64,000 nucleotides of DNA from an uncultured SAR86 cluster bacterium (GCA_902628925.1 CACOPA010000005.1:41399-105398), one strand, 5' to 3'. Shown: positions 1-8,512, numbered from the stretch's first letter. Made by a program: numbers and translations. Notes: generated from the letters alone by a model not told the origin.

Positions 1-1
1 T

Positions 2-361
2 GCACTCTTAGCGGTGATAGGTTATTCCTTGAATGACACGATAGTTGTCTCAGATAGAATCCGAGAAAATTTTAGATCTCAGCGAGGGATTGAGTCGATT
101 GAGGTTGTTGATCTCTCAATCAATCAGATGCTTGCCAGGACTTTGATCACTTCATTAACAACGCTATTAGTTTTATTGGCTCTATATTTTCTTGGGGGTG
201 AGTTAATAAGAGGTTTTGCTCTTGCACTGATCATTGGTGTAATTATTGGAACTTATTCTTCGATATATGTCGTTGCCAATATGCTCATCATGTTTGCAAT
301 TAACCAAGAGGATATGGCCATACCCGAACCTGAGGGAGCTGAATTTGACGATATGCCTTAA
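2..361 (+). CDS. secF: Protein translocase subunit SecF, C-terminal part
   Basis: This is the C-terminal end of SecF, the inner-membrane partner of SecD that uses the proton gradient to help the Sec translocon export proteins. The reading frame is already open at the window edge, so the gene is truncated by the window and not by mutation. The conserved GYSLNDTIVVSDRIREN stretch at its beginning is the diagnostic SecF segment after a transmembrane helix. Two hydrophobic helices follow, then an acidic tail (PEPEGAEFDD). The stop overlaps the end of the convergent suhB gene by four bases. Identification is secure; the missing N-terminus and the likely upstream secD lie outside the window. Confidence 0.93.
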   Translation, partial: ALLAVIGYSLNDTIVVSDRIRENFRSQRGIESIEVVDLSINQMLARTLITSLTTLLVLLALYFLGGELIRGFALALIIGVIIGTYSSIYVVANMLIMFAINQEDMAIPEPEGAEFDDMP

Positions 362-1158
362 TTGGCAGTGAAGTTACTTTTGATTGTTTTAAGCATTGGC
401 TTGAAACATTTAGGCGCCGCACATAAAAAGTGATCCCCATCCAAGCAATTAGGGTCTCCAGTAAAATCACTTACCAATGCTCCAGCTTCGGTAGCAATTA
501 GAATACCTGCAGCAACATCCCAGATTCCCAAGCCATTCCCCCAAAAGCCATCCAGTCTGCCAGCGGCAACGTAAGCAATATCCAAAGCAGCACATCCTGA
601 TCGACGAATGGTCAACCCATGGGTGTAAAGTTCTCGAAATGTCGCTATGTTTTCAAATGTATAGGTTTGTTCTGCTTTGCTGTGAGAACTATTAGCTATT
701 AATGCATCCTTAAGGTTCATGCGCTGGCTTGCACGAATCCTTTCACCATTTAATTCAGCACCTTTACCTCTTGAAGCAGTAAATTCCTCTTGTCTTGATG
801 GATCAATGATGATGCCATGCTCAATTTTGTCATCAACTTTGCAGGCCAATGAAATGCAGTATTGTGGATACCCATGGATAAAATTAGTGGTGCCATCGAT
901 TGGATCCAGAATCCATGTGGTGTCAGAGTTATTAATCTCATGACCAAATTCTTCACCCAGAAAATTATGTTCAGGATAATATTTCTTAATCTCCTCAAAA
1001 ACGAGGGTTTCAATTTTTCTGTCCATTTCAGTGACGTAATCAGTGGGACCTTTTTTTTGAACCTGCAGTGAATGAACTTTTTTCACACCAAATTCAATCT
1101 CACGTGCGCCCATGCGTGCAGCAATTAATCCTACATTTAATAAAGCGGGTAAAGACAT
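358..1158 (-). CDS. suhB: Inositol-1-monophosphatase family protein SuhB
   Basis: SuhB hydrolyses inositol-1-phosphate and, in enterobacteria, also acts in rRNA transcription antitermination. The 266-residue length is normal for the family. The metal-binding motifs are intact: GEEFG at about residues 68-72, DPIDGTTNF at 85-93 and WDVAAG at 213-218. Together these place the two or three Mg ions and the catalytic water. The gene converges with secF and diverges from trmJ across 36 bases. The secF-suhB-trmJ neighbourhood is classical in Gammaproteobacteria and supports both the identity and the phylogenetic placement. Nothing looks degraded. Confidence 0.93.
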   Translation of the reverse strand: MSLPALLNVGLIAARMGAREIEFGVKKVHSLQVQKKGPTDYVTEMDRKIETLVFEEIKKYYPEHNFLGEEFGHEINNSDTTWILDPIDGTTNFIHGYPQYCISLACKVDDKIEHGIIIDPSRQEEFTASRGKGAELNGERIRASQRMNLKDALIANSSHSKAEQTYTFENIATFRELYTHGLTIRRSGCAALDIAYVAAGRLDGFWGNGLGIWDVAAGILIATEAGALVSDFTGDPNCLDGDHFLCAAPKCFKPMLKTIKSNFTAN

Positions 1159-1194
1159 GTCGCATATTGTACTGGAAATGAAGATAATAGTTTC

Positions 1195-1920
1195 ATGTTA
1201 GATAGCGCAAAACTTATAAACATTGTTTTGGTTGAAACTTCGCATCCTGGCAACATTGGATCAGCTGCAAGAGCAATGAAAAATATGGGACTCACAAATT
1301 TAAATCTCATCAATCCAAAAAAATTTCCACACGGTGATGCCAGAGCGCTTTCAGGTAACGCATTGGATTTACTCGAAAGTGCAGAAGTTCATCAAGACAT
1401 TCAAAGCGCAATTGCTAATTCAAAATATGTGTTGGCAACTTCTGCAAGAGTGCGAAGTATCGATTGGCCGATTGTGGAAGCAAGAGAAGCTGCAATTAAA
1501 ATCAAAAGTTTAGTAGAGCAGGGTGATGAAATCTCAATTTTATTTGGTCGAGAGGATAGGGGGCTTACCAACGAGGAGCTTCAACTTGCAAATGATCATC
1601 TCATCATCCCAGCAGATACAGATTATCCTGTTTTAAATTTAGCTATGAGCGTGCAACTGGTTTGTTACGAAATTCATATGGCGTTGAAGTCTGATCAAAA
1701 CTTTAGTTGGCAAGATTATCCTGAATACACACATCAAGAAATCGATAATCTGATTGAGCACTTTAATGAGACTGCTTTCAAGCTTGGCTTAGTAGATAAA
1801 TCAAACCCTAAACAGATTCTGACTCGAATGGAGCGAATGTTTCGAAGACTCCATCCTGACAAGATGGAGGGGAACTTTTTAAGAGGTTTATTAACGAAAG
1901 TGAACAAGCTTCTTAAATAG
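1195..1920 (+). CDS. trmJ: tRNA (cytidine/uridine-2'-O-)-methyltransferase TrmJ
   Basis: A SPOUT-class methyltransferase that 2'-O-methylates position 32 in the tRNA anticodon loop, using S-adenosylmethionine. The N-terminus carries the family signature VETSHPGNIGSAARAMKN (about residues 13-30). The knotted SAM site follows, with LFGREDRGLTNEEL and a later PVLNLAMSVQL motif. The C-terminal tail ends in the usual RRLHP helix region. Length (241 aa) matches the family. It diverges from suhB, as in many gammaproteobacteria, and is followed by tRNA-Glu rather than the frequent cysE or iscR neighbours. Confidence 0.93.
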   Translation: MLDSAKLINIVLVETSHPGNIGSAARAMKNMGLTNLNLINPKKFPHGDARALSGNALDLLESAEVHQDIQSAIANSKYVLATSARVRSIDWPIVEAREAAIKIKSLVEQGDEISILFGREDRGLTNEELQLANDHLIIPADTDYPVLNLAMSVQLVCYEIHMALKSDQNFSWQDYPEYTHQEIDNLIEHFNETAFKLGLVDKSNPKQILTRMERMFRRLHPDKMEGNFLRGLLTKVNKLLK

Positions 1921-1931
1921 CCTAATGCTAT

Positions 1932-1959
1932 TTGATTTATAAATATAAACTTTTATAAT
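1932..1959 (+). promoter_or_regulatory. Sigma70-type promoter of tRNA-Glu
   Basis: A TTGATT -35-like hexamer at 1932-1937 and a perfect TATAAT at 1954-1959 are 16 bases apart. The -10 ends 11 bases before the mature 5' end of tRNA-Glu, which suits a short leader removed by RNase P. Assigned by pattern only. Confidence 0.6.
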
Positions 1960-1970
1960 TCCGCCATCTA

Positions 1971-2046
<76 letters not shown>

Positions 2047-2055
2047 ATTTCTTGG

Positions 2056-2096
2056 AAAACCCTATAGATTTAAGGTTTATAGGGTTTTTCTTTTTT
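2056..2096 (+). terminator. Rho-independent terminator after tRNA-Glu
   Basis: AAAACCCTATA at 2056-2066 pairs perfectly with TATAGGGTTTT at 2078-2088, leaving an 11-base loop, and runs into TTCTTTTTT. It closes the tRNA-Glu transcript. Confidence 0.85.
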
Positions 2097-2130
2097 AAGA
2101 TTGTGAATTTTAGGATTGTTAACTAGTAAG

Positions 2131-2295
2131 CTATAGCTCGAAGATTACTATGGCTATAAGACCACCAACTATCCAAAGAGGAATAAGTATTATTAATCCA
2201 GCTATTAAACCAGCAACCATCCATTGGAGAGATATTGCTATTTTCTCTGGTAGTGTCTGCCAATGCACATCAACCTTCTTTTTTTCTTCACTCAT
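2131..2295 (-). CDS. 54-residue membrane protein, coupled to the upstream methyltransferase
   Basis: A short gene of 54 codons. The product has a charged N-terminus (MSEEKKKVDVHW), then two hydrophobic stretches separated by a proline/tryptophan turn (IPLWIVGG), so it is probably a small inner-membrane protein with one or two helices. Its ATG overlaps the TGA stop of the preceding gene as ATGA, and a GGAG Shine-Dalgarno lies about ten bases upstream, which indicates translational coupling. I recognise no family. It is the last gene of a three-gene membrane operon, with the tRNA-Glu terminator region beyond it. Confidence 0.7.
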   Translation of the reverse strand: MSEEKKKVDVHWQTLPEKIAISLQWMVAGLIAGLIILIPLWIVGGLIAIVIFEL

Positions 2296-2738
2296 AACCA
2301 TCTCCGTACCTTATTTTTGTAATTTACAAATTCTTCACCAAAGATTTTTTGCATGGCTTTTTCTTCAGGCTTAATTTGAAAGTTAGTAATGAAAAGTATA
2401 AATAAGGTTGTGAAAATTAAACCCCCTATAAGATTAAATTTTAATGATAAGCCTAACAATATTAATGCCATACCCAAGTACATTGGATTCCTAGAATAAT
2501 TAAAGATACCTGATACAACCAAAGATGAGGCAGTTTCGATTTTAATTGGATTAATTGTTGTGTTGTGCTCTTTGAATGAACGAGCAGCCGTAAATAAGAT
2601 ACCAAATCCAAATAAAAATAAAACATAACTTAACAGGGTTAATGCTTGAGTATTAATAGTCAAAAAGAAGTCCTTTGAAAAGTATATGCAGCAACCAAAA
2701 AATATGGTTACTAATGGTGGAGGTATTTTATTATTCAT
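2292..2738 (-). CDS. Isoprenylcysteine carboxyl methyltransferase (ICMT/PEMT)-like membrane protein
   Basis: An integral membrane protein of about 148 residues with four hydrophobic segments. Its C-terminal half shows the ICMT/phospholipid methyltransferase pattern: NYSRNPMYLGMALILLG, then a P-E-E motif (QIKPEEKAMQK), then FG.EF..Y....RRWL at the very end. In this family that region binds S-adenosylmethionine at the membrane surface; the substrate here is unknown. I chose the ATG at 2738 because it overlaps the upstream gene's stop as ATGA; an in-frame start at 2786 lies inside that gene. The downstream 54-aa gene is coupled the same way. Confidence 0.8.
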   Translation of the reverse strand: MNNKIPPPLVTIFFGCCIYFSKDFFLTINTQALTLLSYVLFLFGFGILFTAARSFKEHNTTINPIKIETASSLVVSGIFNYSRNPMYLGMALILLGLSLKFNLIGGLIFTTLFILFITNFQIKPEEKAMQKIFGEEFVNYKNKVRRWL

Positions 2739-3115
2739 ACTTGCTTCCAAAGATAACGTAAACCCAAGATTGCTGGCAAGTAGCAAAATAAGGTGAAGAT
2801 AAAAATTAGGCCTATTAAATCTGGATTCTTAAAGTTAAAGAAAAGGGGCGCATCAATTAAATCAGTTATTAATCTTACGAAGATTAAGATAAATAACATC
2901 GATGCATTTTTTAAATAAATCGCAATCAGAAAAGCGATACCAACAGCAAGGTTTCTTGCGATGTAGAGTCCAGAATTTAATGAGGATTCAGTTTCTAAAA
3001 AAAATGAAGGATTGCTTAAAGCTATATAAGGACCTACAAACATTGGCCAGATCATCATGAAAAGGATTATTGCAAACCACCAAGTAAAGGTAATTTTTTT
3101 ATCTGAAAATCCCAT
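2735..3115 (-). CDS. Hypothetical four-helix membrane protein
   Basis: The product has 126 residues and about four hydrophobic segments (beginning FTWWFAIILFMMIW), with short charged loops and a C-terminal LRYLWKQV. I do not recognise a named family, although the shape resembles small uncharacterised membrane proteins such as DoxX-like or DUF4345-like proteins. It is the first gene of an operon; its stop overlaps the start of the ICMT-like methyltransferase gene by four bases. An AT-rich segment upstream would be the promoter region. Confidence 0.75.
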   Translation of the reverse strand: MGFSDKKITFTWWFAIILFMMIWPMFVGPYIALSNPSFFLETESSLNSGLYIARNLAVGIAFLIAIYLKNASMLFILIFVRLITDLIDAPLFFNFKNPDLIGLIFIFTLFCYLPAILGLRYLWKQV

Positions 3116-3159
3116 ATTTCAGATAATACACAAAAAAAATACTTTAATTTGAGTATTTG

Positions 3160-3339
3160 TTAAGTTTTATTTTTTTTCTTGGCCTCTTCTTCCAAATACT
3201 TCTCATAGTCTTCCCAGTCATGTGGAGTACCAGCATTAAGCTTATTGATTTTATTAGCTCTTTTAAGAGCTTTTGTAGAAAGCTTACTGGGAGTTTCCTT
3301 AATTATTTTTCTAAATACTTTTTTTATTTGATCTTTCAT
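3160..3339 (-). CDS. Small basic hypothetical protein (59 aa)
   Basis: A 59-residue highly charged product: a lysine/arginine-rich first half (MKDQIKKVFRKIIKE), a central SKLSTKALKRANKINKLN segment, then PHDWEDYEKYLEEEAKKKNKT. The composition suggests a soluble, possibly nucleic-acid- or ribosome-associated peptide, but no family is recognised. It sits alone between the membrane operon and the fatty-acid operon. No strong Shine-Dalgarno is visible upstream of the ATG, so the start is less certain. The protein-like composition argues that it is real rather than the long hydrophobic frame on the opposite strand. Confidence 0.55.
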   Translation of the reverse strand: MKDQIKKVFRKIIKETPSKLSTKALKRANKINKLNAGTPHDWEDYEKYLEEEAKKKNKT

Positions 3340-3498
3340 GAAGCAAAGAAGTTTTTAAAGTCTGCGAATCTATTCCAAATATGAATGCAAATACGATCCG
3401 CTCACTAAAATTCTAGTCTGTTCTCATGTATTCAATATTAGTTATTGAGCTCAAATATAGCAAACAAGAAAAAATCAAACTGGCTTACAATATATTTC

Positions 3499-4695
3499 AT
3501 GATGAAAATTGCTGTCGTGGGCTCTGGAATCTCTGGATTAGGAGCATCTTATTATTTAGGAAAAAGACATCACGTAGATTTATATGAAAGTGATACACGC
3601 ATAGGTGGTCATACACACACTCACAAAATTCAGCTTGAGGAAGAAATCAATGTTGATTCTGGCTTTATTGTTTTTAACGATCTCAACTACCCAAACCTTA
3701 TTCAATTTTTTAATCAGTTAGGGGTGGACACCGCCGACACCGATATGTCCTTTTCTGTATCTTCAAAAATGAGCACGTGGTCATCAAATGAATTTAAAAA
3801 ATTAAGTACTTTTTTCAAACCAGCGAAATTAAATTTTTTAAAAAATATCATTAAATTCAATCATGCTGCAAAACAAAACATTGCCGGTATAAGCTTCAGA
3901 GAATGGTTAGCTAATAAAAATCTCAAAAAAGAGTTTATAAATGATTATGTTTTGCCGATGGCAGCAGCCATTTGGTCCACACCCATGGATAAGATTGGAG
4001 AGTACCCAGTTGAATCAATGCTTGCTTTTCTAAGAAATCATGGCTTGCTAAAACTCATTAACAGACCTCAATGGCACTTTGTTAAAAATGGGAGTGCATC
4101 TTATATAGATGCGATCATAGAATCTTCTAATATTAATAATGTCTTTACAGGAGAGTCTCCGATCATTAATAAATCTAATGAGCAATGGCGACTTAAAACA
4201 TCAAATCATGAACTTAATTATGATCAACTAGTCATTGCTACGCATGTCAATGATGTTCCTAAATTATTAGCAAACTATAAAGATTTTTCTTTTATGTCTG
4301 ATTTTTCATACAACATAAATAAAACAATACTTCACACTGATGAAAGTTTCATGCCTGTAAGTAAAAAGTTATGGTCATCGTGGAACACATTTAAATATGA
4401 TGATTACGAGTACGTTACCTATTGGATGAATAATCTACAAAACATTAAATCCAAAACAAATTTGTTTGTAACTATTGGTAACTTCCCTCAAATACAGAAA
4501 CAAGACATTCTTAAAGTGATGCAATACGAGCACCCGCTTTTTGATTTTACCTCTCAGGAAGTAAAGGAAAAGGTGAGTGAACTTCAAGGATTAGATAATT
4601 TATATTTTGCTGGAGCATATCAAGGATATGGTTTTCATGAGGATGGCCTTACCTCAGCATTAAATGTAGTTAGAATGATAGATCATGCAATTTAG
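3499..4695 (+). CDS. FAD-dependent oxidoreductase (amine oxidase family) of a fatty-acid modification operon
   Basis: The protein opens with a Rossmann FAD-binding motif, KIAVVGSGISGLGASYYLG. An acidic ribose-binding end follows (DLYESD) with the GGHTHTH segment typical of NAD(P)/FAD amine-oxidase-like proteins found beside DUF1365 and cfa genes. The C-terminus contains the second FAD motif NLYFAGAYQGYGFHEDGLTSA. In related operons this enzyme is thought to oxidise or desaturate methylated or cyclopropanated lipid acyl chains. I start at the tandem ATGs beginning at 3499, because the glycine motif normally lies at the N-terminus; an in-frame start at 3445 adds 18 unlikely residues. It overlaps the DUF1365 gene by 11 bases. 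Confidence 0.85.
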   Translation: MMKIAVVGSGISGLGASYYLGKRHHVDLYESDTRIGGHTHTHKIQLEEEINVDSGFIVFNDLNYPNLIQFFNQLGVDTADTDMSFSVSSKMSTWSSNEFKKLSTFFKPAKLNFLKNIIKFNHAAKQNIAGISFREWLANKNLKKEFINDYVLPMAAAIWSTPMDKIGEYPVESMLAFLRNHGLLKLINRPQWHFVKNGSASYIDAIIESSNINNVFTGESPIINKSNEQWRLKTSNHELNYDQLVIATHVNDVPKLLANYKDFSFMSDFSYNINKTILHTDESFMPVSKKLWSSWNTFKYDDYEYVTYWMNNLQNIKSKTNLFVTIGNFPQIQKQDILKVMQYEHPLFDFTSQEVKEKVSELQGLDNLYFAGAYQGYGFHEDGLTSALNVVRMIDHAI

Positions 4696-5437
4696 TATTT
4701 ACGTCGGTAGCATTTTTCATCAAAGAGTTTTTGGAAAGAAGCATCAGTTTAGATACAAATTTTTTTCAGCTTACTTTAATGATGTGTATAACTTTAAAGA
4801 AAGTGAGTTTGTTACTAAAAAATTTAGTAAGATTTTCTCTTTGGATTTTGATGATGATGGAACTAAAGAAACTATAAAAGCAATCAAGATTTTTTTAAGT
4901 AAAAATCAAATTGATGCTCATGATTTAAAATTAGATTTACTAAAAAAACCAAATTCTATTTTTCTTAAAGCTTTCAATCCAGTTTGCTTTTGGTACTTAA
5001 AAAAACATGATGAGGTCTTAGCTTTCATTGCAGATGTCACCAACACCTTTGGCGAAAGACAAATCTATTTTATTGATAATGTGGGAAATGATATTAGTTC
5101 TGAAGCCTATTATAAGGCTACAAAAAAGATGTATGTATCGCCTTTTGCAAAGAAAAGCGGAATATATAAATTTAAAATCTCGGATCAACCTAATCAAACT
5201 ATCATCAAGGAATTTAATGATGATGGTGTATTAGAAATTAATACTATCTTAAAGGGAGCCATCCACAAAATTAATGGCATGAAGAAGAGTTATTTTTATT
5301 TTAGAATAATAATATCAACTCTTTTTGTAGTTGCTAGAATACATTTACAAGCACTATTTATATGGCGAAAGGGTAATCAAGCCTACAGCCATAATGGAAA
5401 TGGTTATGCTGAATCAAATTATAAAAAATTGGATTAA
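4685..5437 (+). CDS. DUF1365 domain-containing protein
   Basis: A 250-residue protein with the DUF1365 pattern: an N-terminal IYVGSIFHQRVFGKKHQFRYKFF, a middle PVCFWYLKKHDEVLAFIADVTNTFGER segment and YVSPFAKKSGIYKF. The biochemical role is unsettled. The domain is almost always found between an amine-oxidase-type flavoprotein and a cyclopropane fatty acid synthase, as here, and is linked to lipid modification. It overlaps the gene before it by 11 bases and the gene after it by about 30, so the set is probably one transcript. Family assignment is good; function is inferred from context. Confidence 0.85.
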   Translation: MQFSIYVGSIFHQRVFGKKHQFRYKFFSAYFNDVYNFKESEFVTKKFSKIFSLDFDDDGTKETIKAIKIFLSKNQIDAHDLKLDLLKKPNSIFLKAFNPVCFWYLKKHDEVLAFIADVTNTFGERQIYFIDNVGNDISSEAYYKATKKMYVSPFAKKSGIYKFKISDQPNQTIIKEFNDDGVLEINTILKGAIHKINGMKKSYFYFRIIISTLFVVARIHLQALFIWRKGNQAYSHNGNGYAESNYKKLD

Positions 5438-6575
5438 TAAAAAGCTTAAGACATTTGACGACGGGTCGCTACGATTATCAATTCCTGGTTGTTCAGATAT
5501 TATCATTGGCGATCACAATCAGCCTCAATTCAATATTACTTTTACCTCAATTCGTGGCATCTATTTAATTCTTCGAAGGGGTGTTTTAGGTTTTACTGAG
5601 GGTTTCATAAAAGGTTTTTGGGTAACTGATAACTTGCAAAAAACCATGACCTTTCTAGCAAATAACTTAAGTAATGTTGAGAGCATCCAAAAGGGAAACT
5701 CTAGAAAATTTGTCACGAAATTTCAGCATTGGCTAAGAGAGAATACTCTTTCACGCAGCAAAAAAAATATTCATGCACACTATGACTTGGGCAATGCTTT
5801 TTATGAATTATGGCTCGATCCTAGCATGACTTATTCTTCAGCTTTATTCCAAAACCTTGAAGAAGAACACCTTGAATCTGCTCAGAAAAATAAATATCAA
5901 AAAATAATTGAGAGCCTTAATCTTAAGTCTGGAGATAACATCTTAGAGATAGGTTGTGGATGGGGCGGCTTTATTGAGCATGCTTCTAAGTTAGGGATCA
6001 ATGTTACCGGCTTGACTATTTCAAAAGAGCAATTTGAGTACGCAACATCAAGAATTACTAATTTAAGCGGTACACAAAAAATTCTTTACCAAGACTATCG
6101 AGTGCATGAAGGTTTATATGATGCAGTTGTCTCAATTGAAATGCTTGAAGCAGTTGGTTCAAAGTATTGGAATGAATACTTTAATTCGATCAAGGGATTT
6201 TTAAAGCCTGGATCATCAGCTCTTGTTCAAGTTATTACTATGCATGACGATTATTTCAAGACTTACAATGTTGATCCAGATTTTATTCAAACCTATATAT
6301 TTCCTGGTGGAGAACTCATTTCTGATGAGGCATTTTTCAGTTGTGCTTCGAGCATATCCCTTGAGTGCAAAAAAGTAAGAAGTTTTGGTGATTCCTATGC
6401 AAAAACCTTAGAGCTATGGAATGAGCAATTCCAAAAGCGATGGGAGAGTGTTAAAGAATTGGGTTTTGATATTAAATTTAAACGAACATGGGAAATGTAT
6501 TACGCTTATTGTATCGGAGGTTTTCTGAGCGATAGGTTGGATGTCACTCAATTTAAATTAACTTGCAATGATTAA
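5406..6575 (+). CDS. cfa: Cyclopropane-fatty-acyl-phospholipid synthase family methyltransferase
   Basis: A full-length CFA-synthase-like enzyme of about 389 residues that transfers a methyl or methylene group from SAM to unsaturated phospholipid acyl chains. The family block HAHYDLGNAFYELWLD...MTYSSALF is present, followed by the SAM motif ILEIGCGWGGFIEHA and the usual SIEMLEAVG segment. The start is uncertain: ATGs at 5394, 5400 and 5406 are in frame. I chose the last because a GGA element lies just upstream. The beginning overlaps the DUF1365 gene and the end overlaps the next methyltransferase by eight bases, so all four are co-transcribed. Confidence 0.88.
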   Translation: MLNQIIKNWINKKLKTFDDGSLRLSIPGCSDIIIGDHNQPQFNITFTSIRGIYLILRRGVLGFTEGFIKGFWVTDNLQKTMTFLANNLSNVESIQKGNSRKFVTKFQHWLRENTLSRSKKNIHAHYDLGNAFYELWLDPSMTYSSALFQNLEEEHLESAQKNKYQKIIESLNLKSGDNILEIGCGWGGFIEHASKLGINVTGLTISKEQFEYATSRITNLSGTQKILYQDYRVHEGLYDAVVSIEMLEAVGSKYWNEYFNSIKGFLKPGSSALVQVITMHDDYFKTYNVDPDFIQTYIFPGGELISDEAFFSCASSISLECKKVRSFGDSYAKTLELWNEQFQKRWESVKELGFDIKFKRTWEMYYAYCIGGFLSDRLDVTQFKLTCND

Positions 6576-7581
6576 GATTGGAATCTATTTAGCAGAGAAA
6601 GGCTTGGTCCCTGATTTTATTTTAAATTTCTTTATTCAAAGGATCAGTTTGGCTCGAGTGAATTCTGTTTCAATTAAAAATGAAAAAATAATGGTGATTA
6701 ATAACCTTAAATCAGGACCTATTGCAGAGAGAACATCTGATGCAAATTATCAACATTACGAGGTGCCTCCTGCGTTTTTTGAATTGGTTCTAGGAAAGCA
6801 TATGAAGTATTCATGTTCTCAGTTCGACTCTAAGAATGATGATCTAGATAAAGCCGAAGAAAGTATGTTGCAACTTTACATTGATCGTGCAGGCATTCAG
6901 GCAAATCAAAGCATTCTTGATTTAGGATGTGGCTGGGGAAGCTTTTCTTTATTTGCAGCTGCTAAATTCCCATCATCAAAATTTACCGCAGTGAGTAATT
7001 CAAAAGATCAAATTAATTTTATTAACAATCAAGCTGCACTAAGAGGCTTGGAAAATTTAACTGCAGTCCAACAAAACATTAATGAGATGTATTTCAGTGA
7101 AACTTTTGACAAAGTTATTTCAATAGAAATGTTTGAGCATATGAGAAATTATGAGTCACTGCTCAGTAAAGTCTCTGATTTTTTGAATCCAGATGGCGAA
7201 CTATTTGTTCATATTTTCTGTCATCGTTTTGCGTGCTACCTTTATGAAGCAAAAAACGACTCTGACTGGATGACAAAAAATTTTTTTGAGGGCGGCATCA
7301 TGCCTTCAGAAGATATTTTCAGTAATTTTGAAAATCATTTAAAAGTGGTGTCCTCTTGGAAGGTGAACGGTTCACACTATGGCCTTACCTCTCAGAAATG
7401 GTTAGAGAAACATGATAAAAATAAATCAAAAATAATATCTTTATTTGACCAACACTATGGCAATGGTAAAACTTGGTTTTTTAGATGGCGAATGTTTTTC
7501 TTAACATGCGCAAAATTTTTCGCTATTAATGAAGGAAATGATTGGTATGTTTCTCATTATTTATTAAAAAAAAGGCCATAA
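6568..7581 (+). CDS. Second CFA-like SAM-dependent methyltransferase
   Basis: A 337-residue enzyme of the same superfamily as its neighbour but of a divergent branch resembling coclaurine N-methyltransferase-like COG2230 members. Motifs are QHYEVPPAFFELVLGKHMKYSCSQF near residue 65, the SAM loop ILDLGCGWGSFSLFAA, SIEMFEHMRNYE and a C-terminal WRMFFLTCAKFFA helix. Two CFA-like enzymes in a row suggest two successive or alternative methyl transfers to membrane lipids. It overlaps the upstream gene by eight bases and ends the operon. The substrate is not deducible from sequence. Confidence 0.82.
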   Translation: MIKIGIYLAEKGLVPDFILNFFIQRISLARVNSVSIKNEKIMVINNLKSGPIAERTSDANYQHYEVPPAFFELVLGKHMKYSCSQFDSKNDDLDKAEESMLQLYIDRAGIQANQSILDLGCGWGSFSLFAAAKFPSSKFTAVSNSKDQINFINNQAALRGLENLTAVQQNINEMYFSETFDKVISIEMFEHMRNYESLLSKVSDFLNPDGELFVHIFCHRFACYLYEAKNDSDWMTKNFFEGGIMPSEDIFSNFENHLKVVSSWKVNGSHYGLTSQKWLEKHDKNKSKIISLFDQHYGNGKTWFFRWRMFFLTCAKFFAINEGNDWYVSHYLLKKRP

Positions 7582-7616
7582 AGCTAACCTTCAATTTTCT
7601 CTATATTTTTTATAAA

Positions 7617-7922
7617 TCAGTTTGACGGTGAATCAAAACCCCATCGATAGGACATAGGAATTATTGCATCGCCTACTGAAAGGCGAGTTCGATTACTCCA
7701 CGATTGAAATTCTAACTTTTTGGCTGATTCTATATCCCAACAACGAGAACTAAAGCGAATATCAAAATATTTTGAGCCAACCCGTAATACCAATGCTTGG
7801 TTATCAGCATCCCATCTAAAACTTTGGATATCTGCAATTTTAATTGAAAAGGGTTCAGAAGCTGTTAAGTTCAATAAAAAGCTTATCAATAGTAGTAACT
7901 TAATGTTTAAAACTAATTTCAT
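7617..7922 (-). CDS. Secreted hypothetical protein (DUF6491-like)
   Basis: The product has 101 residues with a clear signal peptide (MKLVLNIKLLLLISFLLNLTASEP). A small beta-rich domain follows with the pattern FRWDADNQALVLRVGSKYFDIRFSSRCWDI, then A..LEFQS and a terminal basic/aromatic stretch. It resembles the short periplasmic DUF6491-type proteins with one conserved cysteine, but I am not certain. The gene faces the CFA operon convergently and diverges from the nuclease gene. Function unknown. Confidence 0.65.
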   Translation of the reverse strand: MKLVLNIKLLLLISFLLNLTASEPFSIKIADIQSFRWDADNQALVLRVGSKYFDIRFSSRCWDIESAKKLEFQSWSNRTRLSVGDAIIPMSYRWGFDSPSN

Positions 7923-8011
7923 CTTAATTAATCATAAACCAAGCAATAAGTTCTTTAAAAATAGAATATTTTTTCCCTTACCTGCAAGTAATTTTGTAAT
8001 AAACTTTATTA

Positions 8012-8494
8012 ATGCAACTAATATCTATATTTCTAGGCTTATTTTTTTTGATGAATCTTTCTGCTGACATTGTTGGCGAAGCAGAAGTGACTGACGGTGA
8101 CACAATAATCATAAATGACATTCGCATAAGGTTTACAGGAAGTGATGCACCCGAGAGTTATTTTTTTGGTAAAACTCAAAAGTGCCTCGATGGAAAAGGG
8201 CGTGAGTGGGAATGCGGTAATGCAGCAACGCAAAAACTCATAGAACTAATTAATAATCAAACAGTCAGATGTACTGATGAGGGTCAAGACAGGTACGGCA
8301 GAACCTTAGGTATTTGTTATGTTGGAGAAATGGATTTACAGGCTGAAATGGTTAAGTCTGGAATGGCGGTTGCTTACTTGAGATACTCAGATAGGTATGA
8401 GAAAGAGCAAAATTATGCCAAAAAAGTCAAAGCCGGAATGTGGGGTGGAGAATTTAAGCAGCCTGAAGTATGGAGAAGAGAAAATAGGAATTAA
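8012..8494 (+). CDS. Secreted thermonuclease (SNase-like) family protein
   Basis: A 160-residue staphylococcal-nuclease-fold protein with an N-terminal hydrophobic signal (MQLISIFLGLFFLMNLSA). The active-site elements of the family are visible: DGD at about 28-30, the R-F-T-G-S-D-A-P-E segment at about 40-48, and DRYGRTLG around residue 90. Together these correspond to the Ca ligands and the two catalytic arginines plus the glutamate of SNase. It would cleave DNA or RNA in the periplasm or outside the cell, perhaps for nutrient scavenging. It precedes a GST-like gene by 18 bases. Confidence 0.85.
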   Translation: MQLISIFLGLFFLMNLSADIVGEAEVTDGDTIIINDIRIRFTGSDAPESYFFGKTQKCLDGKGREWECGNAATQKLIELINNQTVRCTDEGQDRYGRTLGICYVGEMDLQAEMVKSGMAVAYLRYSDRYEKEQNYAKKVKAGMWGGEFKQPEVWRRENRN

Positions 8495-8512
8495 GCCTAA
8501 TCTCTTTTAATT

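Noticed and set aside
2150..2374. Plus-strand frame opposite the 54-aa membrane gene
   Set aside because: The minus-strand frame has an ATGA-coupled start and a ribosome site; the plus frame has neither.
3157..3384. Plus-strand hydrophobic frame opposite the 59-aa basic gene
   Set aside because: Composition is what is expected from the complement of a lysine-rich gene; no ribosome site.
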